Position numbers and translations under genes: made by a program
In this document: positions 43,627 to 54,688 of the stretch, piece by piece
Position numbering within the stretch: position 1 is the stretch's first letter
Layout: each line of letters begins with the position of its first letter
The notes under the pieces: model-generated
Told to the model about the DNA's origin: nothing
The model's input: only the letters and a program-made list of their open reading frames with translations
Database searches by the model: none
Origin: Roseivivax lentus
GTDB lineage: Bacteria > Pseudomonadota > Alphaproteobacteria > Rhodobacterales > Rhodobacteraceae
Direction of reading: 5' to 3'
DNA: 64,000 nt
NCBI RefSeq assembly: GCF_900156805.1
Contig: NZ_FTOQ01000008.1
Location: 1-64,000 of the forward strand

Positions 43627-44661
43627 ATGACCAAAGCCCCGGAAAAAGCCCCGCATCGCGTGACCTTGGAGGATGTGGCACGCCGTGCGCAGACCTCGTC
43701 GATCACCGTCAGCCGGGCGCTGCGCCGTCCCGAAATGGTGTCGGAGAAGCTGCGCGCGCGAATCGCCGAGGCCGTGACCGAGCTCGGATACGTGCCCGAT
43801 CCCGCGGCGAGCGCGCTGGCCTCGCGGCGCTCCAACGTGATCGGCGTGCTGATCCCGTCGGTCACCAACTCCGTCTTCGCGGATGTCCTCGCGGGGCTTT
43901 ACGACACGATCGCGGGCCAGCCGTTCAACGCGCAGCTGGGCAATACGCGCTATGCCCCCGGGATCGAGGATGCGCTGATCCGCGTCTTCCTCGGCCAGCG
44001 GCCCGCGGGACTGATCGTGACCGGGGTGGACCAGTCCCCCGTCTCCCGCGCCCTGCTCGAGGCCGCCGATTGCCCGATCGTGCAGATCATGGATCTCGGC
44101 AATGCGCCGATCGACATGATGGTCGGCTTCTCGCACCGGGATGCGGCCCGAACTGCGACGGAGCACCTGATCGCGCGGGGCTACAGCTGCCCGGCCTTCA
44201 TCGGCGCGCGCATGGACCCCCGGTCGGAGCGGCGTCTGCAAGGCTTCCGCGACGCCCTCGCGGCGGCAGGCATCACCGAGGGCGCCCGGGTCGTGACCAC
44301 GACCACGCCGTCGAGCGTGGCCCTGGGCGAGACCCTTCTGGCGCAGCTTCTGGCGCAGGCGCCCGAGACCGACGCCATTCTCTGCAACAACGACGATCTG
44401 GCCCTTGGCGTGCAATTCGCCGCCCTGCGACGGGGCATCGCCATCGGTCCGGAGCTTGGCCTTTGCGGGTTCAACGACCTCGAGGTCATGGCGGCCGCGC
44501 ACCCGTCCATCACCAGCGTGCGCACCTTCCGGCGGGAGATGGGCAAGCTGGCCATCGAAATGCTTCTTGCGCGCATCGAAGGCCGCGACCCGGACGCAAA
44601 GGTCCGCGACCTCGGCTACGCGTTGATGCCCCGCGACAGCACCCGACGGGACCGCGCGTAG
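43627..44661 (+). CDS. LacI family transcriptional repressor (GntR-like)
   Basis: A 344-residue protein. The N-terminal helix-turn-helix (HRVTLEDVARRAQTSSITVS with hinge YVPDPAASALASRRSN) is followed by a periplasmic-binding-like effector domain (IGVLIPSVTNSVFADVLAGL, CGFNDLEVMAAAHPSITSVR). It resembles the gluconate repressor GntR group. It is divergent from gntK, with twin palindromes between. The ATG at 43627 fits the family start. It probably binds gluconate or its phosphate. Confidence 0.9.
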   Translation: MTKAPEKAPHRVTLEDVARRAQTSSITVSRALRRPEMVSEKLRARIAEAVTELGYVPDPAASALASRRSNVIGVLIPSVTNSVFADVLAGLYDTIAGQPFNAQLGNTRYAPGIEDALIRVFLGQRPAGLIVTGVDQSPVSRALLEAADCPIVQIMDLGNAPIDMMVGFSHRDAARTATEHLIARGYSCPAFIGARMDPRSERRLQGFRDALAAAGITEGARVVTTTTPSSVALGETLLAQLLAQAPETDAILCNNDDLALGVQFAALRRGIAIGPELGLCGFNDLEVMAAAHPSITSVRTFRREMGKLAIEMLLARIEGRDPDAKVRDLGYALMPRDSTRRDRA

Positions 44662-44747
44662 GTCATGCGACAAAGGGAATAGCGTCGCGACCCGGACTGA
44701 GCATCGCCCGCACGGCGCGCCTCCCGGCCCTTGGCAAACGTCTGAAA

Positions 44748-44824
44748 TGGCGATCCCTGAAGGACTCGAACCCTCAACCTGCTGATTAGAAGTCAGCTGC
44801 TCTATCCAGTTGAGCTAAGGGACC
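44748..44824 (-). tRNA. tRNA-Arg (anticodon UCU)
   Basis: Read on the minus strand from 44824: acceptor GGTCCCT pairs with AGGGATC (one G-U) before G and an encoded CCA (44748-44750). The anticodon stem GCTGA/TCAGC frames the loop CTTCTAA, giving UCU, which reads AGA/AGG. The T arm contains GGTTCGAGTCC. All four arms fold without mismatch apart from the G-U. Confidence 0.95.
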
Positions 44825-44865
44825 GCTGGCGCCGTTCTAGAACGTCCCCGGCGGGACGGACAAGC

Positions 44866-45177
44866 TCAATGCGTCCAGACCGACCGGCGCGTATAGGAGA
44901 AGTTCTCGGCATAGCCCTTGGGCCGCACGTTGTGCTTGCGCCGCTTGGGCTCGAAGACCTGCGCGTCGATGCCGTGATCCTCGGCGTATTCGACCGCGGC
45001 TTCCTTGGTGTCGAACTGCATCTTCACCTGCGCCTGCGTGTCCGAGGACGAGGTCCACCCCATAAGCGGATCGACCGAGCGCGCCGTCTCGGGCACGAAT
45101 TCCAGAACCCAGCTCTTGGTCTTGGCGAAGCCCGAAGACATGGCCGTCTTGGCGGGCTGGTAGATGCGTGCGCGCAT
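44866..45177 (-). CDS. NADH dehydrogenase accessory subunit, NDUFS4 type
   Basis: A 103-residue protein (MRARIYQPAKTAMSSGFAKT...) with the ETC_C1_NDUFA4/NDUFS4 pattern WVLEFVPE, DPLMGWTSSSD, VKMQFDTKEAAVEYAEDHGI and the basic end KRRKHNVRPKGYAENF. It is an accessory subunit of respiratory complex I in alphaproteobacteria and mitochondria, facing the cytoplasm. It is transcribed alone, next to a tRNA gene on the same strand. Confidence 0.93.
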   Translation of the reverse strand: MRARIYQPAKTAMSSGFAKTKSWVLEFVPETARSVDPLMGWTSSSDTQAQVKMQFDTKEAAVEYAEDHGIDAQVFEPKRRKHNVRPKGYAENFSYTRRSVWTH

Positions 45178-45339
45178 GGTGACCTCCGTCGATCTCTGCG
45201 CCGCTTATCGTCAAAATCCCGCCTCTTGGCAAGGCATCCGCCCGCACGGGGCCGCGCACGGACCGGCCACGCATTCGTGACGCAATGTCACACCAAAATG
45301 CGTAGGCTGGGGGCAGGACATTCAGGACGGGAGGACGCG

Positions 45340-45795
45340 ATGAGACGATGGACAGGGGCCGCTTTCATGGCGGTATCGGCCACGATGGCCCAGGCCGAGG
45401 GCGGCACGCCGATCACCGTGGAGGGCGAGATCATCGACACCTGGTGCTACTTCTCGGGCGTCATGGGCGGGCCCGACGCGGTCGTGGGCTCGGCGCATCA
45501 CACCTGCGCGCTCTGGTGTTCGGCGGGCGGCATCCCGGTGGGGCTGCTGACCCCCGACGGCACCGTCTACATGGTCCTGAAGCTGCCGGGCACCGATCAG
45601 CTGGCGGGCGGCGACACGGCGCTGACGCTGGCGTCGCACACCGTGCGCGCCGAGGGCCTGCATTACCAGCGCGACGGGCTGAATTACATCATGGTCGAGG
45701 ACGTCGTCTCGGACATGGACATCACCAATCTCAATCACGAGGATTACGGCGTCACGCCGGGCTTCGCGATCCCCGATGATGCATTGGAGAACTGA
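45340..45795 (+). CDS. Exported protein of unknown function, Sco operon
   Basis: A 151-residue protein with a signal peptide (MRRWTGAAFMAVSATMAQAE). The mature part contains IIDTWCYFSGVMG and HHTCALWCSAGGIPVGLL, three Cys plus a His pair that could bind metal or form disulfides. The family is not recognised with confidence. It is the first of three exported genes that end with a Sco protein, so a role in copper or cytochrome oxidase assembly is a guess. GGAGGACGCG precedes the ATG. Confidence 0.65.
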   Translation: MRRWTGAAFMAVSATMAQAEGGTPITVEGEIIDTWCYFSGVMGGPDAVVGSAHHTCALWCSAGGIPVGLLTPDGTVYMVLKLPGTDQLAGGDTALTLASHTVRAEGLHYQRDGLNYIMVEDVVSDMDITNLNHEDYGVTPGFAIPDDALEN

Positions 45796-45796
45796 G

Positions 45797-46375
45797 ATGC
45801 GCCGCATGTTCCCCGCACTGGCGCTGGCCGCCAGCCTCGCCGCCCCTGCCGCAGCGCAGGATTTCTCCGCCGGATCGGAGGCCAATGAATGGGGCCTCTG
45901 GGGCGAACAGAAGGCCCGCTTCGAGGCCGAGGTCGTCGATCCGATCTGCGTGCTCTCGGGCCAATGCGACGATGCCTGCGCGCCGGGGCGCCAATCGGCC
46001 CTGCTGCGCAGCGCCGACGACGCGCTGATCATGCCGCTGAAGAACAACCAGCCCATCTTCACCGGGGCCGCGGCCGATCTCGCGCCCTATTGCGGCCAGA
46101 CGGTCGAGGTCGACGGCCTGATGATCGAGAACCCCGAGAACGGCGCGACCCATGTCTACCAGGTCCAGCGCATCCGTGCCCTGCCCGATGGCGAGTGGAC
46201 ACCCACCAACCGCTTCACCGACGAGTGGGCCAAGGCCAATCCCGAGGCCGCGGGCGACGGGCCATGGTTCCGCCGCGACCCGCGCATCCGCGCCGAGATC
46301 GCCGCCGAAGGTTATCTGGGTCTCGGCGTGGCCGAGGAAGAGGCGTTCCTCAAGGACTGGCTCGGCATCGAATGA
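45797..46375 (+). CDS. Exported protein of unknown function, Sco operon
   Basis: A 192-residue protein with a signal peptide (MRRMFPALALAASLAAPAAA). Cys residues lie in DPICVLSGQCDDACAPGRQS and APYCGQTVEVDG. The ATG at 45797 begins 1 bp after the previous stop and the gene overlaps the Sco gene by 4 bp, so all three are coupled. No family is assigned. The Cys spacing might fit metal binding in the periplasm. Confidence 0.65.
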   Translation: MRRMFPALALAASLAAPAAAQDFSAGSEANEWGLWGEQKARFEAEVVDPICVLSGQCDDACAPGRQSALLRSADDALIMPLKNNQPIFTGAAADLAPYCGQTVEVDGLMIENPENGATHVYQVQRIRALPDGEWTPTNRFTDEWAKANPEAAGDGPWFRRDPRIRAEIAAEGYLGLGVAEEEAFLKDWLGIE

Positions 46376-46941
46376 GGCGGCTGGCGCCCCTTCTCGCGCT
46401 CTGCCTCGCGGCGGGCGGCGCGGCGTCCGAGACGCCCGCGCCGGCGCCCTTTCCCATCGCGCTCGGCGGGCCCTTTACCCTGACCGACCAGTCGGGCGCG
46501 CCCCGGACCGAGGCCGCGCCGGGGGCCGATCTGCAGCTCGTCTTCTTCGGCTACGCCAATTGCCGCTCGATCTGCGCGGTGGCGCTGCCCACCATGGCCG
46601 CCGCCGCCGATACGCTGGCCGCGGGCGGCATCGATGCGCGCCCGGTGATGATCACCGTCGATCCCGACCATGATACGGTCGCGACGATCGGCCCGCCGCT
46701 CGCGCGCTTTCACCCCGCCTTCGAGGGGCTGACCGGCAGCGCGGCCGACCTCAAGCCGGTCTACGACCTCTTCGCGGTCGAGCACGAGGTGCTTTTCACC
46801 GACCCGTCGGGCCAGCCCGTCTACGCCCATGGCAGCCATATCTACCTGCTCGACGGGGACGGCGCCTTCCTGACGCTCCTGCCCCCGATCCTCGGGCTCG
46901 ACCGCATCGCCGAGATTGCCAAGGGTTACGTCCGGCGCTGA
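46372..46941 (+). CDS. SCO1/SenC family copper chaperone-like protein
   Basis: A 189-residue exported protein (signal MRRLAPLLALCLAAGGAASE). It has a thioredoxin fold with the copper-binding CRSIC motif (Cys64, Cys68) and a conserved His in AHGSHIYLLD. Sco proteins deliver copper to the CuA site of cytochrome oxidase or act as thiol reductants. The conserved block FFGYANCRSICAVALPTMAA fits. It is the last gene of the three-gene operon. Confidence 0.88.
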   Translation: MRRLAPLLALCLAAGGAASETPAPAPFPIALGGPFTLTDQSGAPRTEAAPGADLQLVFFGYANCRSICAVALPTMAAAADTLAAGGIDARPVMITVDPDHDTVATIGPPLARFHPAFEGLTGSAADLKPVYDLFAVEHEVLFTDPSGQPVYAHGSHIYLLDGDGAFLTLLPPILGLDRIAEIAKGYVRR

Positions 46942-46943
46942 CC

Positions 46944-47621
46944 TCAGCCCATGCTGGCCGGGTTGTGCCGCCGTCGCGCGCGCTGGCGGTCGTCATGCCA
47001 GCTCCAGACCGACGCGGCGCCCCAGCTTGCGCAGTAAACCACGCCCAGCGCCAGCACGACCCAGCCCGGCAGGGGGCCGATCGCGGCGCGCCCGGAGAAA
47101 TCCGCGAGGCTCTCCACCGGCGTGGGATGCACCACGAGCTTGCCGGTATAGGCCGAGCTCTGGATCAGCAGGATCCAGAAATAATTGCGCCGGATCCGCC
47201 GCCCCAGCGCCACCCACATCGACACGTGATAACGCGGCGCCCAGTAATCCTCGGCCAGCGTCTTCTGCCAGCCATCCTCCATGTGCAGATCGCCGTCATG
47301 CAGCATCGGCGCGAAGAAATGCGTCTCCATCCAGCGGCAGCGCGCGCGCCAGACGTTGAAATAGCGATAGCGCCGCGCCTCGAGCGTGAGGAAGAAGCAG
47401 ATGAGGATACCCACGAGGATCAGCGGCAACGCCGAGGCCGCGGGCGAGGAATAGGAGATCGACAGCGCGATCCCCAGCGTCACCACCGCCCAGTTCGTCG
47501 TGGTGTCGAGCCGCGTGCGCCACAGCGTCGACCGGTAGACCTCGCCGCGATAGAGATGCGCCAGCGCGCCGATCTCTGCGGCATCCAGCGTCTTGCGTGC
47601 GTCGCCTACGGCCCTGTCCAT
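46944..47621 (-). CDS. DUF2270 membrane protein
   Basis: A 225-residue protein ([20 protein letters not shown]...) with two adjacent hydrophobic hairpin spans ([40 protein letters not shown]) and further spans near residues 135-150 and 185-205. [20 protein letters not shown] and [16 protein letters not shown] are DUF2270 signatures. The function is unknown. It is convergent with the Sco operon (2 bp apart) and divergent from uvrB. Confidence 0.88.
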   Translation of the reverse strand: MDRAVGDARKTLDAAEIGALAHLYRGEVYRSTLWRTRLDTTTNWAVVTLGIALSISYSSPAASALPLILVGILICFFLTLEARRYRYFNVWRARCRWMETHFFAPMLHDGDLHMEDGWQKTLAEDYWAPRYHVSMWVALGRRIRRNYFWILLIQSSAYTGKLVVHPTPVESLADFSGRAAIGPLPGWVVLALGVVYCASWGAASVWSWHDDRQRARRRHNPASMG

Positions 47622-47767
47622 GCGGCGCCTCCCCCGGGGCAAGCTTGGCATGGGCAGGCTTTTGCGGGCAAGCAAAACCGCGCGGCGGGCCTCTGCGCGG
47701 TTTTCCGGCCCCCTTGAAACCCCGCTGGCAGGGCGCAAGTGTAGCAGGCCAGAAGGAAGCCCGCCCG

Positions 47768-49969
<2,202 letters not shown>

Positions 49970-50035
49970 CCCGGCTTTACAGCGCGCCGTCTTTGCGCCG
50001 AAACTCGCCGCGATGACCCCGATCCGGCCCGATCC

Positions 50036-50797
50036 GTGCTGAGCCTCGCGCGCGCCTCGGCGCTCGCCCTGACCTGCGCCGCGCCGTTCGCGGCGCAGCC
50101 GCTGAGTTGCGCGTCGGCCCCCTTCACCGATCTGCCCGGGGTGACCCAGGCGCTCGATGCGCTCGCCCCCGCGCTCGACGAATATGCGGCCCTGCGCCGC
50201 ACGCTCGACGACACGGTCGCGGCGATCTGCCTGCGGGACGGCCCGGGCGAGGCGCAGGGCTATTTCGAACCCGAGACGCGCCGGATCGTCCTCTCGGACG
50301 GGCTCGAGACGCCGCTGATGATGGCGGTGCTGGTGCATGAGCTGCGCCACGCCGCGCAATACGAAAGCGCGGTCTGTCCCGACCGCGCGCTGGCGATGGG
50401 CGATTACGCGCAGGCCGTGGCGGCGATGGAGGCCGATGCCTCCGTCACCAGCCTCGTGATCGCGGATGCCCTTGCGCGGGCGGGTGCGCCGGCGATGTGG
50501 CAGGCGCTGGCCGATTGGCCGATGCAGGCCGATATCGCCGCGGCCTTTGCCGAGGCGCGGGCGGCGGGCGCGGATCTCGCCGGCGCCGCATCCCTTGCCT
50601 TCGATGCCTGGTATCTCGCACCCGACCGGGTCTCGACCTATTACGTCGCGGCCTGTTCGGATTACCTCGACGCCGCCGACCGCGACCATCTCCTGCCGCG
50701 CTACGGCAGCCTGTCCGAGGGGTATTTCACGGCCCTCTGCCACCTGCCGGACGGCACGCGCTACAGCTGCGCGCCGCCTTCTGCGCCTGAGCGCTGA
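50036..50797 (+). CDS. Exported HExxH protein, DUF6782-like
   Basis: A 253-residue protein starting at GTG 50036. The signal peptide is MLSLARASALALTCAAPFAA. The conserved core has VLVHELRHAAQYE, an HExxH-type zinc motif, and YGSLSEGYFTALCHL, with several Cys for disulfides. It resembles the DUF6782 putative metallopeptidases. Activity is unproven. The ribosome site is weak. It is convergent with the small membrane protein gene. Confidence 0.65.
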   Translation: MLSLARASALALTCAAPFAAQPLSCASAPFTDLPGVTQALDALAPALDEYAALRRTLDDTVAAICLRDGPGEAQGYFEPETRRIVLSDGLETPLMMAVLVHELRHAAQYESAVCPDRALAMGDYAQAVAAMEADASVTSLVIADALARAGAPAMWQALADWPMQADIAAAFAEARAAGADLAGAASLAFDAWYLAPDRVSTYYVAACSDYLDAADRDHLLPRYGSLSEGYFTALCHLPDGTRYSCAPPSAPER

Positions 50798-50807
50798 CCT
50801 CCGGGCC

Positions 50808-51077
50808 CTAGCGTTCGAGCATGCGGGCCAGCGCCAGCACGATGACCGCGCCGATCAGCGCCGCGATGAGAATCGCGATCAGCCCGCCCGCGGCGAGGAT
50901 ACCGACACCGAGCGCGGCGAGAAGGAAGGGCAGCGCCACGGCGCCCACCACGCCCAGCACGATGTAGCGGACGCGGTGCCCGCCCGCGATGACGCTGGCG
51001 ATCCAGCCCGACAACAGGCCGATCAGCACCAGAAGTGTCAGCGACACGGCCCCCAGCACATCCAGAAACGCTTCCAT
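50808..51077 (-). CDS. Small membrane protein, GlsB/YeaQ-like
   Basis: An 89-residue protein (MEAFLDVLGAVSLTLLVLIG...) with three hydrophobic spans and the pattern GWIASVIAGG..RYIVLGVVGA seen in GlsB/YeaQ/YmgE (transglycosylase-associated) proteins. ATG 51077 is preferred over GTG 51083 because GGAGGTGACG gives good spacing. The role in stress or the envelope is unknown. Confidence 0.65.
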   Translation of the reverse strand: MEAFLDVLGAVSLTLLVLIGLLSGWIASVIAGGHRVRYIVLGVVGAVALPFLLAALGVGILAAGGLIAILIAALIGAVIVLALARMLER

Positions 51078-51149
51078 CGTCACCTCCGTTCGTCACGCAG
51101 ACATTCGGCGCGCCCGCCGCTCTTCAAGTCCCCAAGCACGGGGCCGAAA

Positions 51150-51770
51150 TCAGGACCCGCCCGCCACGGTCAGGCCCAGCAGACGCCAGCCTTGCATGCC
51201 CCAGCGATAATAGCTGATCTTTTCGGCCGGAAAGCCCGCCTCGATGATGCGCCGGATCGCGGTCGGCGATTGTCCGCACCAGGGCCCGTTGCAGAACAGC
51301 ACGATGGCGCCGACGTCCGGACCGCATTCGAACCCGTCGAAATCGGGCTCGCAGCCCAATTCGTGCAGGCGGTCGGGCATTTCGGTATAGGGCATGGAGA
51401 TGGCCCCCGGGATCGTGCCCGTTTCCCAATCCGGGCGGACGCGGCTGTCGATCACGGTCACCTCCGGGTCCTGCAGGGCCGCCAGCAATTCCAGCTCGCC
51501 GATCGTGGTGACGCCCGGGGCGGGCTGCATCGGCTGGATGCAGAAATCCGGACAGGGCCGCGAGGTGCGCGCGAAGGCGCCGGTCAGCACGTTGTCCACG
51601 TCCTGAATGCGCTTGATCTCGACCGCGCCGCCGCCGGTCTCGACGGTGACCGAGGGCAGATCCCGCGTGATGTTCACCGCCTCCTCGGCCTCCGCCCCGT
51701 TCGGGCTGAGCCCACCGATGGCCATGCCGAGCACCAGCGCCAGCGCTCCGATCCGTCGCGTTTCCGTCAT
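51150..51770 (-). CDS. Exported rhodanese-like protein
   Basis: A 206-residue protein with a signal peptide (MTETRRIGALALVLGMAIGG). The rhodanese domain (residues 90-200) includes VTVIDSRVRPDWETGTIPGA and the active-site loop LFCNGPWCGQSP, whose first Cys would carry the persulfide. Periplasmic location suggests sulfur transfer outside the cytoplasm. The start at 51770 begins the signal peptide. It is divergent from a PLDc_N-type small protein. Confidence 0.85.
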   Translation of the reverse strand: MTETRRIGALALVLGMAIGGLSPNGAEAEEAVNITRDLPSVTVETGGGAVEIKRIQDVDNVLTGAFARTSRPCPDFCIQPMQPAPGVTTIGELELLAALQDPEVTVIDSRVRPDWETGTIPGAISMPYTEMPDRLHELGCEPDFDGFECGPDVGAIVLFCNGPWCGQSPTAIRRIIEAGFPAEKISYYRWGMQGWRLLGLTVAGGS

Positions 51771-51868
51771 CTCGTGATCCTCCCTGTGCTTCGATCCACC
51801 TTTCGGGCGGAACCATTCCCTCACGGTTTCGTTAACCTGTATATTGATTGCAACTTTGGAGCATGACA

Positions 51869-52054
51869 ATGGAATACGGCCTTCTCGGACTGATCATCCT
51901 CGTTCTGGATATCTACGCGATCTACCAGACCCTGACCTCCGGCGCCTCGACGCTGGCGAAAATTCTCTGGACGCTGGCGATCCTGATCCTGCCGGTGCTG
52001 GGCTTCCTCGCCTGGCTCGTCGCGGGCCCGCGCGGCGCCGCCGTTCGGACCTGA
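51869..52054 (+). CDS. Small two-span membrane protein, PLDc_N-like
   Basis: A 61-residue protein (MEYGLLGLIILVLDIYAIYQ, then LAKILWTLAILILPVLGFLA) made of two membrane spans. This matches the phospholipase D N-terminal (PLDc_N) family of short membrane proteins. The ATG at 51869 lies 7 bp after GGAG. No enzymatic domain follows. Divergent from the rhodanese gene. Confidence 0.75.
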   Translation: MEYGLLGLIILVLDIYAIYQTLTSGASTLAKILWTLAILILPVLGFLAWLVAGPRGAAVRT

Positions 52055-52141
52055 CAGGCGCGCCGTCGGCCCATGCCGAAGGCCGATCGCCCTCAAAAAC
52101 CACCGGGGCGCGTTGGGGCGCGCCCCGGCCTCCAGCGCGGG

Positions 52142-52549
52142 TCAGCGGATGACATGCACCCCGCAAGGCGCATGCCGCACCACCCGGCCCGCGGTCGAGC
52201 CCAGAAACCAATCGCTCATATCCGGCTTGTGCGACCGCACCACCACCAGGTCCGCCCCCACATCCTTGATCTTGTCGAGGATCAGCGTCGGTGCATGGCC
52301 GTGCACCACCTGAAGCGTCACGTCCGCCTCGTCCTTCAGCGCCGTTTTCAGCGCCTCTTCCGCCTCGTCCTGCGCCTGTTCGAAGATCACCGCGGGCACT
52401 TCGGCGGCGATGTAAAGCGGCACCGCCTCGATCACCGACACCACGGTGATCTTGGCCCCGTCCGCGGCCAGCGCCCGGGCAACCGAAAGCTGTTCGGACA
52501 GCCGTTCGGGATGGTCGGGGGCCACGGGAATGAGAATGTTGTGATACAT
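52142..52549 (-). CDS. Universal stress protein UspA family
   Basis: A 135-residue cytoplasmic protein (MYHNILIPVAPDHPERLSEQ...) with the Usp fold and the ATP-binding signature GSTAGRVVRHAPCGVHVIR at the C-terminus. Single-domain UspA proteins support survival under stress. The start at 52549 is the family start, with AGGA just upstream. It is transcribed alone. Confidence 0.92.
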   Translation of the reverse strand: MYHNILIPVAPDHPERLSEQLSVARALAADGAKITVVSVIEAVPLYIAAEVPAVIFEQAQDEAEEALKTALKDEADVTLQVVHGHAPTLILDKIKDVGADLVVVRSHKPDMSDWFLGSTAGRVVRHAPCGVHVIR

Positions 52550-52625
52550 GAAGGGTCCTCCTTTTCCGCCTGAGTGACACGCGCGGACGGACGGCGCCTT
52601 GATCTGGATCACCCCCCGTCGCGGA

Positions 52626-52946
52626 TCACCCGCAGAAAAGCTCGCGCACCGCGCCGGTCTCGTCGGTCCGCACGTTCAGCCGGTCGGGGTGGTAATCCAT
52701 CGTCATCATCGCGCCCGGCGGCAGATAACGCACGGTCCGGTCCGGGTCGGGCTCCTGCCCCTCAGGCAGCCGCTGCAGAACGCCGCCCTCCGCCGTCGGC
52801 AGACAGACATGTCGGTCGGGATCGAGATCCGCTTCGGTCCGCCCGGTCTCCGTCTCCGGCGCGCAGCCGACCAGCAGCGCGGCGGCCAGGCCCACACGCG
52901 CCCCCTCCGCACAGAACATCCGTCGCGCCTTCTGCATGACCCGCAT
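52626..52946 (-). CDS. Lipoprotein with I78-type protease inhibitor domain
   Basis: A 106-residue protein. The N-terminal segment GLAAALLVGCAPETE is a lipobox. The C-terminal domain RYLPPGAMMTMDYHPDRLNV followed by VRELFCG matches the peptidase inhibitor I78 family, which inhibits serine proteases by mimicry. Members are common in proteobacterial periplasms. Start choice between 52946 and 52937 is uncertain. Divergent from another lipoprotein gene. Confidence 0.75.
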   Translation of the reverse strand: MRVMQKARRMFCAEGARVGLAAALLVGCAPETETGRTEADLDPDRHVCLPTAEGGVLQRLPEGQEPDPDRTVRYLPPGAMMTMDYHPDRLNVRTDETGAVRELFCG

Positions 52947-53030
52947 CTTTCCCACCTTTCCGCATCGTTCTCGCAAGACTATGATGGATCGACACGTCCC
53001 GCCAGACCGGCCCCTGTCCGAGAGCCCCCG

Positions 53031-53423
53031 ATGCGTCTTCCGCGCCCCCTCTTCCTCCTGCCGTCCTGCCTGCTGCTTGCGGCTTGCCTCAGCCCGCTGG
53101 AGCGGTGCGTGGAACAGGCCAATCGCAGCCTCTGGGCCGCCGAGGAGGAGTTGCGCGAGATCGAGGCGACGCTGGCCCGCGGCTACGCGCTCGAGACGGT
53201 GGAGACCACCGTGCCGTTCTACACGACCTGCTACGATTCATCGCTCGACCGGCGCGTGCCCTGTTTCGAGGACCTGACCCGCACCCGCACGATCCGGGTC
53301 GAGGTCGATGAAGCAGAGTTGCGCCGCCGCCGCGACGAGCTTGCCGCGCAGATCGTGGTGCTGCGCCCGGGAGCCGAGGCCGCCGCCGCCGAATGCCGCG
53401 CCCGCATCCCCGAAGACGCCTGA
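53031..53423 (+). CDS. Small coiled-coil lipoprotein
   Basis: A 130-residue protein with lipobox LLLAAC (Cys19) and two probable helices (SLWAAEEELREIEATLARGY, VEVDEAELRRRRDELAAQIV) that could form a coiled coil, joined by a loop with Cys (FYTTCYD, VPCFED). The family is not recognised. The ATG at 53031 starts the signal peptide. It probably sits in the periplasm attached to a membrane. Confidence 0.7.
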   Translation: MRLPRPLFLLPSCLLLAACLSPLERCVEQANRSLWAAEEELREIEATLARGYALETVETTVPFYTTCYDSSLDRRVPCFEDLTRTRTIRVEVDEAELRRRRDELAAQIVVLRPGAEAAAAECRARIPEDA

Positions 53424-53549
53424 GCGCGGCCCGGCAGCCCGCGCCCCGACACCGCGCGGACACAGATCGCCCCCTTCCGGTACGGCGCCCCTTTACCGGC
53501 TGCGCCCGCAGGCCCTACCCTGCCCAAAAGACAAGAGCAGTGAGCCGCC

Positions 53550-54554
53550 ATGAAGATCGCCGCCCTCACCATGGTCTATCGCGACCACTGGTACCTGCGC
53601 CAGTGGCTCCGGCATTACGATGCCCAGATCGGACGCGAGAATTGCGTGATCCTCAGCCATGGCGACGAGCCCGAAATCCGCGAGATCGCGCAGGGCGCCC
53701 GCATCATCGCCTATCCGCGCGACGATCTCGCCAATTTCGACGATGCGCGCTGGCACGAGTTGAACACCCGGCAGGCGGAGCTGCACGAGACCTATGATTG
53801 CGTCATCACCGGCGATGTCGACGAACTGGTCTTCGCCAGCGACGTGGACCGGCCGCTGGATCAGGTGCTCGCGCAATGGCGCGACCGGCCCTGCGTCTTC
53901 GCGTCGGGCTTCGACCTGGTGGAGCATCCCGACCTCGACGCGCCCTTCGACGATTCCGCGCCGATCTGGACGCAGCGGCGCTACGGCCTCTGGGCCTCGG
54001 GCTACACGAAGCCCGCGGTGAGCTTCCGCCCGGTCTTCTATCGTCCGGGCGGGCACCGGGCGCTCGACGTGGAGTATTACGTCGCGCCGGGCCTGCACCT
54101 CGCGCATCTGCATTACGCCGACAGCCGGCAATTGACCGCCCGCCGCGCGATCCAGACCGAGGTCGCGGCGCATTGGCCGGACCGCGCGCGCTTCACCAAT
54201 CACTGGAAGGAAGGGGTGGAGCGCGATGTCTCGCTTGGCCCCGAGGAGGCGGCGATCTCGAGCTACGAGGAAAGCTTCATCGCCTTTCACGACCTCGTCC
54301 GCGACGGCTTCCGCGGACGCGGGCGCGGCGTGGGGGCGCCGCGCACCCAGACCCGCCTGCCCTTCCGCCTGCCCGCGACCTTCGCGCGGATCGCCACGGC
54401 GCCCGCGCGGCCTTCTCCCAAGGCGGCTTCGAAGGCGAAGACCGCCGCCAAGTCGGGGACGCGGACCGCCACCTCGAAGAAAAGCACTACCGCGCGCAAG
54501 AAGGCCCCTGCGAAGACGGCCTCGCGCAAGACCACCTCCGCGACTGCAAGCTGA
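53550..54554 (+). CDS. Family 2-like glycosyltransferase with basic tail
   Basis: A 334-residue protein. The N-terminal domain resembles family 2 glycosyltransferases (MKIAALTMVYRDHWYLRQWL, with metal-site ITGDVDELVF near residues 87-96). The last 55 residues or so form a Lys/Ala/Thr/Ser-rich tail (KAASKAKTAAKSGTRTATSK...) like histone H1 or AlgP tails. Acceptor unknown. The tail has no counterpart in the family and may bind nucleic acid or acidic polysaccharide; this is a guess. Confidence 0.75.
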   Translation: MKIAALTMVYRDHWYLRQWLRHYDAQIGRENCVILSHGDEPEIREIAQGARIIAYPRDDLANFDDARWHELNTRQAELHETYDCVITGDVDELVFASDVDRPLDQVLAQWRDRPCVFASGFDLVEHPDLDAPFDDSAPIWTQRRYGLWASGYTKPAVSFRPVFYRPGGHRALDVEYYVAPGLHLAHLHYADSRQLTARRAIQTEVAAHWPDRARFTNHWKEGVERDVSLGPEEAAISSYEESFIAFHDLVRDGFRGRGRGVGAPRTQTRLPFRLPATFARIATAPARPSPKAASKAKTAAKSGTRTATSKKSTTARKKAPAKTASRKTTSATAS

Positions 54555-54601
54555 CCGGGCCCGCCCGCGCGTCCCTGTGGGCGAGCCCGCAGGCGCGGCG
54601 C

Positions 54602-54634
54602 AAAAAGAAAGGCGCGGGTCTGGCAACCCGCGCC
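54602..54634 (-). terminator. Intrinsic terminator after htrA
   Basis: On the minus strand GGCGCGGGT (54626-54634) pairs with ACCCGCGCC (54611-54619) over a 6-nt loop, followed by TTTCTTTTTG ending near 54602. It lies about 55 bp past the stop of the HtrA gene and between convergent genes. Confidence 0.8.
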
Positions 54635-54688
54635 TTCCCGCCGCCCCGGCAGGGTTCGTCTTGGGGCCGCCCGCCGGGGCGTGCCCGA

